Shown: one piece after another, positions 36,032 to 45,144 of the stretch
How positions within the stretch are numbered: position 1 is the stretch's first letter
Layout: the number at the start of each line of letters is the position of its first letter
DNA from: Ruminococcus sp.
GTDB lineage: Bacteria > Bacillota > Clostridia > Oscillospirales > Acutalibacteraceae
Direction: 5' to 3'
Length of the DNA stretch: 64,000 nucleotides
NCBI GenBank assembly: GCA_017457155.1
Contig: JAFTHZ010000006.1
Coordinates: 62,001 to 126,000, forward strand
Program-made: the position numbers and the translations under genes
The notes under the pieces: generated by a model
What the model was told of the DNA's origin: nothing
Seen by the model: only the letters and a program-made list of their open reading frames with translations
The model's database searches: none

Positions 36032-37150
36032 TCAGTTAACGATTGTCTGCTCTGTCTCTTTGTCAAAGATGTGGATACGGGTAAGGTCGAAAGCAACCTT
36101 GATGCTGTCGCCGGGCTTTGCTGTTGATGTGGGAGCAACACGAGCTGTGAGAGGTGTGCCGTTAACATTAACATAGAGGTAGATCTCTGCACCCATAAGC
36201 TCAGTAACATCAACCTGTGCTTCAAGAAGGCCGTTGCCGTCAGTAATCTTCTCCAGGAAGTCGGGCTCGTCGTGAACGTGCTCAGGACGAATACCGAAGC
36301 GAACCTCCTTGCCGATGTAAGGAGTGAGCTTGCCGTCTGCATTCTTGGATGCAGGAAGCTTGATCTCATACTTGTCAAACTTCAGACCAACGCCGTCGCC
36401 CATCTTGATGAGGGTAGCATCAGCAAAGTTCATCTGGGGAGAACCGATGAAGCCTGCAACGAACTCATTACAAGGCATATCATACAGATGCTGAGGAGTA
36501 TCAACCTGCTGTACAAAGCCGTCCTTCATAACAACGATACGAGTACCCATTGTCATAGCCTCTGTCTGGTCATGAGTAACGTAGATAAATGTTGTGCCCA
36601 GTCTCTGATAGAGCTTGGAGATCTCGGTTCTCATGTTAGCACGGAGCTTAGCGTCCAGGTTGGAGAGGGGCTCGTCAAGAAGGAATACCTTAGGATCACG
36701 AACGATAGCACGACCCAGAGCAACACGCTGTCTCTGACCACCGGAGAGAGCCTTGGGACGTCTGTCAAGATACTCTTCGATACCGAGAATTCTGGCAGCC
36801 TCCTCAACTCTTCTCTTGATCTCTTCCTTAGGCATCTTTCTGAGCTTCAGACCGAAAGCCATATTGTCATATACGGACATATGAGGATACAGAGCATAGT
36901 TCTGGAAAACCATTGCGATGTCTCTATCCTTGGGAGCAACGTCGTTACAGAGCTGGTCACCAATGTAAAGCTCGCCCTTGGAAATATCCTCAAGACCTGC
37001 GATCATACGCAGGGTTGTGGACTTACCACAGCCTGAGGGACCAACCAGGATGATAAACTCCTTGTCAGCAATCTCCAAGTTAAAGTCTGTTACAGCAGTA
37101 ACGCCGCCGTCATAGATTTTGTACACATGTCTGAGTGATACATTTGCCAT
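36032..37150 (-). CDS. ugpC: Sugar ABC transporter ATP-binding protein (UgpC/MsmX type)
   Basis: Cytoplasmic ATPase of CUT1-type sugar importers, 372 residues. ABC domain 1-235: Walker A GPSGCGKST, signature LSGGQRQRVALGRAI, Walker B VFLLDEPLSNLD, VTHDQ. A C-terminal MalK/TOBE-like regulatory domain (about 240-372, VRFGIRPEHVHDEPDF) follows. No permease or binding protein is adjacent, so like B. subtilis MsmX it is probably a shared ATPase for several oligosaccharide importers, which fits a starch degrader. Own promoter and terminator. Confidence 0.95.
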   Translation of the reverse strand: MANVSLRHVYKIYDGGVTAVTDFNLEIADKEFIILVGPSGCGKSTTLRMIAGLEDISKGELYIGDQLCNDVAPKDRDIAMVFQNYALYPHMSVYDNMAFGLKLRKMPKEEIKRRVEEAARILGIEEYLDRRPKALSGGQRQRVALGRAIVRDPKVFLLDEPLSNLDAKLRANMRTEISKLYQRLGTTFIYVTHDQTEAMTMGTRIVVMKDGFVQQVDTPQHLYDMPCNEFVAGFIGSPQMNFADATLIKMGDGVGLKFDKYEIKLPASKNADGKLTPYIGKEVRFGIRPEHVHDEPDFLEKITDGNGLLEAQVDVTELMGAEIYLYVNVNGTPLTARVAPTSTAKPGDSIKVAFDLTRIHIFDKETEQTIVN

Positions 37151-37215
37151 TATAAAATACCTCCATATAGATAAAAAGCTACACTTTTTTCAGATTAGTA
37201 TTTAATCTACATAAT

Positions 37216-37244
37216 AATATACCACTTTTTATCTCACTTCACAA
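37216..37244 (-). promoter_or_regulatory. Promoter of ugpC
   Basis: Minus-strand TTGTGA (37244-37239), 17-bp spacer, TATATT (37221-37216), 66 nt before the start. Confidence 0.6.
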
Positions 37245-37396
37245 TTAATGTTTTCACTAAATATTCAGCCAATATTTTAGGTAAAACGAACATAAAGAAA
37301 AATATTAACCAAATGGAAGGCTCGTTTTTTGGTGATTTGGCATATATCTATGGTTCAGGCGAAGAACCACTTACAAGATGATGTGGAGAGGATTAA

Positions 37397-37906
37397 TCAG
37401 CCCGTCAAACTCTCAAGAGAAGCTGGATACTCAAAGTCTGTCAGATACGCCTCCACCACCCTGCCCTTATAGACGGTGATGACCCCGAAACTGTCAGAAG
37501 TCTCCTCATCCCCCACAAGCCTCAGGATATACTGCTGTGCCTGCTCTCCTGCGTAGTCAGAGCTTTTTAGTCCCATCTGCTCCTGAACATGGCGAAACTG
37601 CGCCGACACATACTCATCCTCGGGGATACGGACAGACCTGTCAGACAGGCTCTGCGCCTTGTATCCGAACTGTAAAAAGAAATCCTCCCGCAGGGCCTGA
37701 CTATCCGCCGCGAGAGAATACTCCCCCACACCCTCGGCAAAAGCGGTGTCAGGCACGGGGGAACAGCTGACCAAGATAGTCATAACCGCTCCGCCCACAG
37801 CGAGTATCCCCGCAACGATCCTGATTATTATTTTTTTCCTGTTTACAGGCTTTTTCTCCTTCTCGTGGGAGGACCGCCGCTTCCTGCTTATTGTAAAGAA
37901 AAACAA
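37397..37906 (-). CDS. DUF4830-like membrane-anchored protein
   Basis: 169 residues from a TTG start with GAGGTG 7 nt upstream. A basic N-terminus (RKRRSSHEKEKKPVNRKK) precedes one membrane segment (about 29-50). The outer part contains a DUF4830-like pattern: REDFFLQFGYK, SVRIPEDEYVSAQFRHVQEQMGL, DYAGEQAQQYILRLV and a final VITVYKGRVVEAYL. Function unknown. No strong neighbour link. Confidence 0.7.
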   Translation of the reverse strand: MFFFTISRKRRSSHEKEKKPVNRKKIIIRIVAGILAVGGAVMTILVSCSPVPDTAFAEGVGEYSLAADSQALREDFFLQFGYKAQSLSDRSVRIPEDEYVSAQFRHVQEQMGLKSSDYAGEQAQQYILRLVGDEETSDSFGVITVYKGRVVEAYLTDFEYPASLESLTG

Positions 37907-37961
37907 ATTCGCTCACCTCATAGATTAATATGAGACAAGCGAATGACTTTAGAATAATATA

Positions 37962-38456
37962 TTAAATTGTATCCTCAAAATCGTTGGTGACAATATGCTC
38001 AACACCCCGGGGAAGGTCTCTGAGCTTCTCTGCATAGAAAGTGGGATAAACCTGCATGTCACTCAGCTTATCTATCTTCACCCAGTGCATATGTTCAACT
38101 CCTGCTGAGCATACACTCTCCACCGATATCTCCTGTCTGCCCATAGGCTTCATCAGAAAGAACAGGGATATCTCGTGGACCTTCTTGCCTACCGCAACAA
38201 CATCATCCTCAAAGAAATTCTCATGCACAAAGAGGAGTCTGTCCGCAACATATCTTATGCCCGTCTCCTCAAAAACTTCTCTCTCCACCGCCTGCTGCGC
38301 AGTTTCGCCAAGATGCACCCCACCGCCTACGCTATAATAGTAGTCGGCGGCATCGCATTTTGCAAGGAGCACATATCCGTCCTCGATTATGACAGCTCCC
38401 ACACGATAGTGAAACCTATTGCCCAGCACGTCAAATTTGCAATCATTGATTTCCAT
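37962..38456 (-). CDS. NUDIX hydrolase
   Basis: Small cytoplasmic pyrophosphohydrolase, 164 residues. The Nudix box is complete: GGGVHLGETAQQAVEREVFEETGI (GX5EX7REVXEEXG). Start ATG 38456 has AAGGAG 6 nt upstream; an earlier ATG (38477) lies inside the preceding gene. Substrate cannot be told. Overlapping arrangement with the HAD phosphatase gene just upstream suggests an operon for nucleotide or metabolite clean-up. Confidence 0.9.
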   Translation of the reverse strand: MEINDCKFDVLGNRFHYRVGAVIIEDGYVLLAKCDAADYYYSVGGGVHLGETAQQAVEREVFEETGIRYVADRLLFVHENFFEDDVVAVGKKVHEISLFFLMKPMGRQEISVESVCSAGVEHMHWVKIDKLSDMQVYPTFYAEKLRDLPRGVEHIVTNDFEDTI

Positions 38457-38469
38457 ATAATTCTCCTTA

Positions 38470-39126
38470 TTATTCAAAAAGCAGAGCCATCAGCTGCGAA
38501 ACATCATCAGCAAAGAGGGTGGCACCCTCTGCCTCCATCATATCTTTTCTGCCGTATCCGTATGTAACTCCGATAAAGTCCACATTATTGTATACTGCAC
38601 CCTTTGCATCAAAGAAAGTGTCTCCTATCATCACTACCCTGTCGCCCTTGACAGCGCCCAGAGTCTGCATGGCATAGGGAATGATATCTTCCTTCTCGCG
38701 GCGCTTGCCTGTGCCGTCAGACCCGCACAGCGCATCAAAATATCCTAAAATATCAAGGAATGCACAAACCTTGTCCACAGACCCCTGAAACTTTGATGAG
38801 CAGACCGCCACCTTTGCGTTGCTGTCTCTGAGCTTTGAGAGCATCTCAGGGATCCCCTCAAAGAGACGGTTGCGGCACTCGCCCTCGGTATCGTATATCT
38901 TCAGATAATAGCTGAGGGCATACTTTGCCTCATCCTCCGAAAGTCCGCACAAACCCATGAAAGTCTTGATAAGCGGAGGACCGATGTATCTGCTGTAGTC
39001 AGACAGGTCGGGCACCTCCTTGCCCATATGCTGAAGGGTCAGTTCGATGCAACGTCTGATGCCCGGGGCGCTGGCAGATAGTGTGCCGTCCAGATCAAAG
39101 AGAACATAATCATATCTGCATTTCAT
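38470..39126 (-). CDS. HAD-family phosphatase (phosphoglycolate phosphatase-like)
   Basis: 218 residues from ATG 39126; a TTG at 39150 is possible but falls in a GTCCGC/GCGGAC hairpin. HAD motifs: I VLFDLDGTL, II AVCSSK, III Lys in GKRREKEDIIPYA, IV VMIGDTFFDAKGA. The helical cap (residues 15-85) is of the subfamily IA type. Substrate unknown; relatives act on phosphoglycolate, pyrophosphate or nucleotides. Followed closely by the NUDIX gene. Confidence 0.9.
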   Translation of the reverse strand: MKCRYDYVLFDLDGTLSASAPGIRRCIELTLQHMGKEVPDLSDYSRYIGPPLIKTFMGLCGLSEDEAKYALSYYLKIYDTEGECRNRLFEGIPEMLSKLRDSNAKVAVCSSKFQGSVDKVCAFLDILGYFDALCGSDGTGKRREKEDIIPYAMQTLGAVKGDRVVMIGDTFFDAKGAVYNNVDFIGVTYGYGRKDMMEAEGATLFADDVSQLMALLFE

Positions 39127-39240
39127 AGTATACCAACTTCCCGTCCGCAAAGCGGACTTGTATAATCATTATAATTATGATAATATATATTAATATATTT
39201 TCGCTTAACTTTCAACCCAAAAGCAGAGAGAGGTGATATT

Positions 39241-40002
39241 TTGGCTGAAAAAAAACGCATCCACACCCTGGACGAAATCCGAGGCTTCTGTGTATTCTGT
39301 ATGGTGTTTGACCACGGACTTTTCACCCTGGGATATATGTTCGGCCATCCCTTCAGCGCAAAACTGTTCGACTTCTTCACACACATAAGCCCCGCCTTTG
39401 CGGTGGCCTTCATACTGATGTGCGGTATCTCCTGCACACTCAGCCGAAACAACACCCTTCGCGGAGCGAAAATGCTGGGCGCCGCCATGGTGGTGACCAT
39501 AGTCTCCATAATCATTATGCCCGATGCTCCCATTATTTTCGGTATTCTGCACCTGCTGGGAGTGTGCGTAATGCTGTACGAACCCCTCAAGGGGATTCTG
39601 GACAAGACTCCCATCATCGCAGGCATACTCGTATGCACAGCCCTGTTTCTGCTGACCTACTCGGTAGAGATGGGAAATCTGGGATTCGGACCTTTTCAGA
39701 AACCCCTGCCCAAAGACCTGTACACAGGAGACCTGATGATTCTGGGATTTCGCAATCCCTGGCACGGCTACTCAGACTACTTCCCTCTGCTACCCTGGAT
39801 GTTCCCCTTCTTCGCCGGAGCCCTCATAGGAAAGCGCATCAGGGACGGAAAGGTCCCCAAGTGTTTCTACAAACCCCGCATTCCCTTCCTCTCCATGCTG
39901 GGACAAAACGCATTTTTCGTATATCTTGCTCATCAGCCTCTGGCCTACGGAGTGTTCTACATTATATATCTGCTCTCAGGTAGTCCCGAGGTTCTGATTT
40001 AG
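39241..40002 (+). CDS. DUF1624 membrane protein (heparan-alpha-glucosaminide N-acetyltransferase-like)
   Basis: 253 residues from a TTG start; AGAGGTGATATT precedes it and no in-frame ATG exists. About seven membrane segments. The N-terminal motif TLDEIRGFCVFCMVFDHG resembles the (R/D)xxDxxRGxxxxxMxxxH start of the DUF1624/acyltransferase-3-like superfamily, and the late GQNAFFVYLAHQPLAYG is also typical. Members are thought to move acetyl groups across the membrane to sugars; the bacterial substrate is unknown. Confidence 0.85.
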   Translation: MAEKKRIHTLDEIRGFCVFCMVFDHGLFTLGYMFGHPFSAKLFDFFTHISPAFAVAFILMCGISCTLSRNNTLRGAKMLGAAMVVTIVSIIIMPDAPIIFGILHLLGVCVMLYEPLKGILDKTPIIAGILVCTALFLLTYSVEMGNLGFGPFQKPLPKDLYTGDLMILGFRNPWHGYSDYFPLLPWMFPFFAGALIGKRIRDGKVPKCFYKPRIPFLSMLGQNAFFVYLAHQPLAYGVFYIIYLLSGSPEVLI

Positions 40003-40021
40003 CACATTGTGAATAAAACCA

Positions 40022-40059
40022 AAGAAAGCGCAAAGCCCCAAGGGCTCTGCGCTTTCTGT
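40022..40059. terminator. Bidirectional terminator
   Basis: AGAAAGCGCA pairs with TGCGCTTTCT between convergent genes; an inner AGCCC/GGGCT extends the stem. Confidence 0.82.
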
Positions 40060-40075
40060 TATTTATGACTGCTGG

Positions 40076-41002
40076 TTACTGCTCCAGCTCAACCTCGACC
40101 AGTTCTGTGTTCTCGCCTGAGTTGAGTACGGAGCCTCTGGTAATCTCGAAAGCCATCTCAAGACTCTCAAACTCGGTGATTCCGTTCTCTGCCAGATTGT
40201 CCTCATACAGAGAAACCTCAGATATCATACGTTTGCCTGTATATACAAACTCGCCGAAGGTAGCATCCACCTCGATTCCGTTCACACGGACCTCGGTATC
40301 CTGCACGTAGATTATCTCGTCGGATTCGTTCTTGATGAAGATAATGGGATAATACTCTGTATCGCCGTCGTAGGTATTGTCGGTGACAAAAAGTCTCTGG
40401 AATACGATCTTCACTCCGTCCTGATCATAGATAACAGATCCGCTCTCGTCGTAGGAGTAGTCAAAGCCCTCTGCGGCAGAAGTCTTGATCTCGATCATAT
40501 CAGTATCACCATCTACCATATAGTCATCGGTATAATAACTGAAACGTGCCTCTATGTCTGCAATCACATCGATCCCGTCATCCTGAAGCCACTTTTTTCT
40601 GAAGAAAAGTCTTCCGTCAACCTGCTCGCCGCTTGCAACATCCTCTGCCATAAGACCCTCCACAACAAAGTCGTTGACGGTGGTATCGTATGCAAGGAAA
40701 GACAGGTCTGTGTCTGTGTTGTTCTCGATACGCAGGTTCAGGTTAACGTATGTATCATCATAGGTCAGGCTCAGGGCTGTGATCTTGATGTTGTTCTCGT
40801 CATATAGCACAGTCTCCTCAATGGTGGCCTCCTGTGACTCCTCAGGAGCAGTTGTCTCCACCTGAGCATCGGACTCACCTGCTGCCTGTGTGGCAGACTG
40901 AGAATCCTCAGAAGCCTTGGTTTCTTCTCCGTTGTCATCTCCACAGGCTGCAAAAGGCAGAACCATCATAAGAGCCATGAGCAAACAAAGTAATTTTTTC
41001 AT
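40076..41002 (-). CDS. Hypothetical lipoprotein
   Basis: 308 residues from ATG 41002 (GAGGAGG with 8 nt spacing). Lipoprotein signal peptide with lipobox LPFAAC near 16-21. A low-complexity Glu/Ser/Thr/Gln linker (ETKASEDSQSATQ) follows. Two similar beta-rich domains then occur (about 70-170 and 185-308; compare LTYDDTYVNLNLRIENNT with FVTDNTYDGDTEYYPIIFIKN), resembling the DUF5067/DUF4352-type beta-sandwich of Gram-positive lipoproteins. Function unknown. Confidence 0.78.
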   Translation of the reverse strand: MKKLLCLLMALMMVLPFAACGDDNGEETKASEDSQSATQAAGESDAQVETTAPEESQEATIEETVLYDENNIKITALSLTYDDTYVNLNLRIENNTDTDLSFLAYDTTVNDFVVEGLMAEDVASGEQVDGRLFFRKKWLQDDGIDVIADIEARFSYYTDDYMVDGDTDMIEIKTSAAEGFDYSYDESGSVIYDQDGVKIVFQRLFVTDNTYDGDTEYYPIIFIKNESDEIIYVQDTEVRVNGIEVDATFGEFVYTGKRMISEVSLYEDNLAENGITEFESLEMAFEITRGSVLNSGENTELVEVELEQ

Positions 41003-41105
41003 AAAAATTTCCTCCTCGCAGAAATATAGGATAATTATATCACTCCATTTTTTACTATTCAAGAAAAAGTTGAGACCCACAGAGGAAAAAATCTCAAGTT
41101 AATTA

Positions 41106-41134
41106 TTGAACAGCAGAGGTTTTTGTGATAGAAT
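41106..41134 (+). promoter_or_regulatory. Promoter of ychF
   Basis: TTGAAC (41106-41111), 17-bp spacer, TAGAAT (41129-41134). Confidence 0.65.
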
Positions 41135-41227
41135 TATCAAAGCTATGACAAAAAAACCTGAAGCTGAATTTTCAACCTGTCCCATACAACCTGTGTGTGA
41201 CAGTATCAATAAAGGAGTTTTTATCTG

Positions 41228-42322
41228 ATGAAACTTGGTATCGTAGGTCTGCCCAATGTAGGCAAGAGCACACTCTTCAATGCTATCACAAACGCAGGCG
41301 CCCAGTCTGCCAACTATCCTTTCTGTACAATCGAGCCCAACGTAGGCGTAGTCGCTGTTCCTGACAAGCGACTGGACAAGCTGGCTGAAATGTACGACCC
41401 CGACAAGTACACCCCCGCAACCATCGAGTTTGTTGATATTGCAGGACTGGTAAAGGGTGCTTCCCGAGGCGAGGGTCTGGGCAACAAGTTCCTCTCAAAC
41501 ATCCGCGAGTGTGACGCCATTGTACACGTTGTCCGCTGCTTTGAGGATAACGACATCATCCATGTTGAGGGCAGCGTTGATCCTATACGCGACATCGAGA
41601 CCATCGACCTGGAGCTGATTCTCTCTGATGCAGAGATGGTAACAAGAAGAATCGACAAGGCCCAGAAGATGGTCAAGGCTGACAAGAAATATCAGGCAGA
41701 GGTTGACTTCTGGAAGAGAGTCTCTGCAGAGCTCAACGAGGGCCGCTCCGCCCGCTCTGTAGAGTGCACCGAGGAGGAGGCAGAGCTTCTGGCTACCGCC
41801 GCCCTGCTCACAAACAAGCCTATCATCTATGCTGCAAATATGAGCGAAGAGGACTTTGCTGCAGGAATCGAGAACAACGAAGGACTCAAGAAAGTCAGAG
41901 AAATCGCCAAAGCAGAGAACGCCGCCGTGCTTCCCATCTGTGCCAGAACCGAGGCTGACATCGCAGAGATGGACAAAGAAGACAAGGAGATGTTCCTTGC
42001 TGACATGGGACTGGAGCAGTCGGGTCTTGACAGACTTATCAACGAGTGCTACGCCCTGCTGGGACTTATCTCGTTCCTCACTGCAGGCAAGCAGGAGGTT
42101 CGTGCCTGGACAATCAAGAAGGGCACCAAGGCTCCCGGCGCCGCAGGCAAGATCCACACCGACTTTGAGCGTGGTTTCATCCGCGCAGAGGTTATTGCAT
42201 ACGACGACCTGATGGAGTGCGGTTCAATGACCGCCGCCAAGGAGAAGGGTCTTGTCCGCAGCGAGGGTAAAGAGTATGTTATGAAGGACGGAGACGTTGT
42301 ACTCTTCCGCTTCAATGTATAA
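41228..42322 (+). CDS. ychF: Redox-regulated ATPase YchF (OLA1 family)
   Basis: Obg-family ATPase associated with ribosomes, 364 residues, the usual length. G1 [10 protein letters not shown]3 [10 protein letters not shown] and G4-like YAANMSEE in place of NKxD, which explains ATP over GTP preference. A coiled-coil region lies at about 125-200 and a C-terminal TGS domain at about 280-364 ([33 protein letters not shown]). SD AAAGGAG. Single gene. Confidence 0.97.
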   Translation: MKLGIVGLPNVGKSTLFNAITNAGAQSANYPFCTIEPNVGVVAVPDKRLDKLAEMYDPDKYTPATIEFVDIAGLVKGASRGEGLGNKFLSNIRECDAIVHVVRCFEDNDIIHVEGSVDPIRDIETIDLELILSDAEMVTRRIDKAQKMVKADKKYQAEVDFWKRVSAELNEGRSARSVECTEEEAELLATAALLTNKPIIYAANMSEEDFAAGIENNEGLKKVREIAKAENAAVLPICARTEADIAEMDKEDKEMFLADMGLEQSGLDRLINECYALLGLISFLTAGKQEVRAWTIKKGTKAPGAAGKIHTDFERGFIRAEVIAYDDLMECGSMTAAKEKGLVRSEGKEYVMKDGDVVLFRFNV

Positions 42323-42351
42323 GGAACAAATCAATAGTATATTATAGAAAT

Positions 42352-42388
42352 AGCAGGTACTGTATAATACAGTGCCTGCTACTTTTAT
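42352..42388 (+). terminator. Terminator after ychF
   Basis: AGCAGGTACTGTAT pairs with ATACAGTGCCTGCT (one G-U), followed by ACTTTTATTTTT. Confidence 0.85.
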
Positions 42389-42419
42389 TTTTGTATTTAA
42401 TATGGTCTGTTGCCACCTG

Positions 42420-42536
42420 TTATTCCAGGATCCCTGCCGGGTACTTCTGGACAGCGGTGGCATCGTTGATATTAAAAGTTCCATCGTCATTAAAGCCAGA
42501 TATAGTTTCACCTGCGCTTATAGAGGAGATGTTCAC
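42420..42536 (-). pseudogene. Vestigial dockerin fragment
   Basis: On the minus strand, reading toward a TAA stop at 42422-42420, the frame gives GFNDDGTFNINDATAVQKY followed by PAGILE. This matches the second half of the window's dockerins (DVDGNEKINIKDATAIQKH). The similarity starts near 42510; upstream in frame is SISAGETIS, then only the terminator of the next gene, with no SD, start or signal peptide. It looks like the last repeat of a lost dockerin protein. Confidence 0.65.
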
Positions 42537-42548
42537 CCGAAGAGTCAG

Positions 42549-42587
42549 TACACAAAGCAGCCGTGTACCCCGAGGATACACGGCTGC
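42549..42587 (-). terminator. Terminator after the ABC operon
   Basis: GCAGCCGTGTA pairs with TACACGGCTGC; the minus-strand tail GCTTTGTGT is only moderately T-rich. Confidence 0.65.
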
Positions 42588-42630
42588 GCCTTGCTCTATA
42601 CTATATATATTATATTACACTGCATGAGAC

Positions 42631-43608
42631 TTACAGAAGTACTGTAAATAGTCCGATGCAGGCTGTCATAACAACCACTGAGCCTATTATCATGATGATG
42701 AATGCACGGTTGTATTTCTTGTCCTTGCTTATGATGAGCATAACTGTGCTGAACACAAGCAGACCGAAGGGAACGATTCCGAACACTATTGTACAGAATA
42801 CAGTTGCAAAGGTTGTGTTGACCTCGTCGGTCACCAGCCATTCCAGCTCATCCTCGGGCATAGTGTCATAGTACTCTATGACACTATTATAGAGCGCTTC
42901 ATCCTCCAGCTTGTAGAGGGTGACCTCTTTCTCGGTACTCAAGTCGAACTCACTCTCGCTGTAGAAGTACGAAATATCATAGTCATCGTACCAGATAAGA
43001 TACAGATCATCGGTATAGAGATCACGGAGAATCGTGCCGCACTCAAAGTTGTACACTCCCAGAGGATCCTTTACGTACAGATAGTAAACATCGCAATCCG
43101 CAATAATTACTTCCTCGTTAGTTGTTGTGGATGACTCACGCCAACTCTCTATTTCTTCACCGTCAAACTCAAAATTCTGCTCATAATCATAGTAGCTGTT
43201 TGTAAGGTATTGTTCAGCCTCGCCATTTGCAAGCTCTTTGTACTTTTCAAGGTAGGACTCCTCTATGTAAATCACGGTTCTTGAGAAAGAGAAGTTTACA
43301 AAAACCTCAACCTCTATGGCAGGGTTATTGCCGTCCTCGTAGAAGTATACCCCCGAGCCATCGTATCTGTCCTCGGTCTCGTCATCCTCAAACTCCAGTC
43401 GCTCGTACTCCTGCACATCATCTGTGTATGAATAGATATACTCAGGACAGGACTCCAGGGGATAGTAGACCTGGTCGCCATGAGTAATGTACTTGCCTCG
43501 CTCGCCCATTACCCACTCATCGTCAAACGCTCCGACGCTCACAATAGTAGAACAAAGTGAGGTCAGAAGCAACATAACTGTCAAAAATGATACTAAAAAT
43601 TTCTTCAT
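42631..43608 (-). CDS. Acidic extracytoplasmic protein with two C-terminal membrane segments
   Basis: I do not recognise this family. 325 residues from ATG 43608 (AAGGAGG upstream). Signal peptide (1-28, ending SVGAFDD), a highly acidic Tyr-rich outer domain (about 30-240, e.g. YERLEFEDDETEDRYDG), then two membrane helices (about 255-280 and 293-318) with a short basic loop (SKDKKYN). Last gene of the GntR-ABC operon; the SD lies at the end of the permease gene. May be an accessory or sensor subunit of that transporter. Confidence 0.8.
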   Translation of the reverse strand: MKKFLVSFLTVMLLLTSLCSTIVSVGAFDDEWVMGERGKYITHGDQVYYPLESCPEYIYSYTDDVQEYERLEFEDDETEDRYDGSGVYFYEDGNNPAIEVEVFVNFSFSRTVIYIEESYLEKYKELANGEAEQYLTNSYYDYEQNFEFDGEEIESWRESSTTTNEEVIIADCDVYYLYVKDPLGVYNFECGTILRDLYTDDLYLIWYDDYDISYFYSESEFDLSTEKEVTLYKLEDEALYNSVIEYYDTMPEDELEWLVTDEVNTTFATVFCTIVFGIVPFGLLVFSTVMLIISKDKKYNRAFIIMIIGSVVVMTACIGLFTVLL

Positions 43609-43621
43609 ATTCCCCACCTCC

Positions 43622-44449
43622 TTACTCAAGGTTCAGTCGCTTATCCAACAGGTAAAGCATAAACAGATACATTGCACTGATTGCAAGCACAATAAGTCCC
43701 AGGGTTCCCACCATCAGAAGCAGGACTGCCAGCTTGGCCTCTTCTGCCGGCAACTGTGACACAAGGCTGAAGACTGTGTAAATTCCGCCGTACGCCATAA
43801 TCTGCAGGCCAAAGGAAAGAATCATATTGATTCCATAGTAAAGACCGATTGCCATAAGCACCTTGTGCTTCTTTGCGATAACAGCCGCTAGGGTCACACA
43901 AACAAAGATGAACAGCGCCTGAACAACCGTGCTCAGAGAAATTATCAGGATAGCAAGCAGGGTGTAGGGTATTCCGTATGCACCAAACACCTTGTATATT
44001 TCGCCTATAATATCAAAGAACTTCTCCCACATATTCGGGTTGAGAAAATCCTCGGGAATACCAACGCTCAACATCACAAAGGCGTTGAAGATGGTCACAA
44101 GCAAGGCCGCAAAGCTGAAAAGGAAGGTGGTGGCCACCTTGGAATCCAGCAAAGAGGTCTTCTTAACAGGGAGAGTAAAGGTCAGGTATCCTTCATCTGT
44201 GAAGAAATGTTTATAATACCTGACAATCACAAGTATCAGGGTGAAGAAAGGCAGAAGGGTTATTCCGATAATGGCAAAAATAAGACCAATGGAGGCCAGC
44301 ACCTTAATAACCTCATACTCGGTATAATCGATATCGACAATCTGTATGCACACTCCGCCCATAACAGCTATGAACAGAGACGCCACCGCGCCTATCCACC
44401 AATATTTGAATACGGCACGGGTGTCATACTTCAGAAGTTTTGCGAACAT
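43622..44449 (-). CDS. ABC-2-type transporter permease
   Basis: 275 residues with about six membrane segments, beginning MFAKLLKYDTRAVFKYWW, a typical start of ABC-2 permeases paired with YtrB-like ATPases. The start overlaps the end of the ATPase gene by 19 nt, so translation is coupled. Likely an exporter of peptides or lipids or a defence transporter; substrate unknown. Confidence 0.86.
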   Translation of the reverse strand: MFAKLLKYDTRAVFKYWWIGAVASLFIAVMGGVCIQIVDIDYTEYEVIKVLASIGLIFAIIGITLLPFFTLILVIVRYYKHFFTDEGYLTFTLPVKKTSLLDSKVATTFLFSFAALLVTIFNAFVMLSVGIPEDFLNPNMWEKFFDIIGEIYKVFGAYGIPYTLLAILIISLSTVVQALFIFVCVTLAAVIAKKHKVLMAIGLYYGINMILSFGLQIMAYGGIYTVFSLVSQLPAEEAKLAVLLLMVGTLGLIVLAISAMYLFMLYLLDKRLNLE

Positions 44450-45144
44450 CTGAACACCTCCCTGAAATATTCATCAAGTGAGCAGGAGTTCTCCATTCTG
44501 ACCTGCTCCACAGATCCCTGCTTCATTACATATCCGCCGTAGCTGATAAACATAAAGTCATCCAGCACCTGCTCCACATCACTGATAAGATGGGTTGTGA
44601 TGATTATGGTGGAGTCGGGGTTATAGTTGCCCACGATGGTGCTGAGAATGTACTCTCTCGCTGCAGGGTCAACACCTGCAATAGGCTCATCAAGAAGATA
44701 CAGCTTGGCATTACGAGACATAACCAGTATCAGCTGAACCTTCTCTTTTGTGCCCTTTGAGAGGGTCTTGAGCTTTGCCTTGGGGTCAATGTTCAGGTCC
44801 TTGAGCAAGCGGTAAGCCTTATCTTTGTCAAAGTCCTGATAGAACTCTGCAAAGTAGCTCACAAGCTCCTCCACCCTCATCCATGCATTGAAGTATGTCC
44901 GCTCGGGCAGATAGGACACCAGCGCCTTGGTCTGCTCGCCCACAGGCTTGCCGTCTACAAATACCTCTCCCTCATTAGGCTGAAGTATGCCGGCAATAAT
45001 CTTGATAAGCGTGGATTTTCCGCAGCCGTTGGGACCCAGAAGTCCCACGATACGTCCTCCCGGAACCTGAATATTCAGTCCGTTGAGTACATTGTAGCCT
45101 TTCTTGTATGCCTTGGTAAGATTGCGACATTCAAGAACACTCAT
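44431..45144 (-). CDS. ABC transporter ATP-binding protein (YtrB-like)
   Basis: 237 residues. Walker A GPNGCGKST, signature LSKGTKEKVQLILVMSR (SKGTK in place of SGGQ, common in ABC-2 exporters), Walker B LYLLDEPIAGVDPAARE, switch His TTHLISDVE. ATGA overlap with the GntR gene upstream. Forms an ABC exporter with the next gene. Confidence 0.93.
   Translation of the reverse strand: MSVLECRNLTKAYKKGYNVLNGLNIQVPGGRIVGLLGPNGCGKSTLIKIIAGILQPNEGEVFVDGKPVGEQTKALVSYLPERTYFNAWMRVEELVSYFAEFYQDFDKDKAYRLLKDLNIDPKAKLKTLSKGTKEKVQLILVMSRNAKLYLLDEPIAGVDPAAREYILSTIVGNYNPDSTIIITTHLISDVEQVLDDFMFISYGGYVMKQGSVEQVRMENSCSLDEYFREVFRCSQNF

Noticed and set aside
39132-39153. GTCCGC/GCGGAC hairpin as a terminator near the HAD gene
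   Set aside because: No T run on either strand and it sits in the 5' leader of the HAD gene; at most it affects its start.
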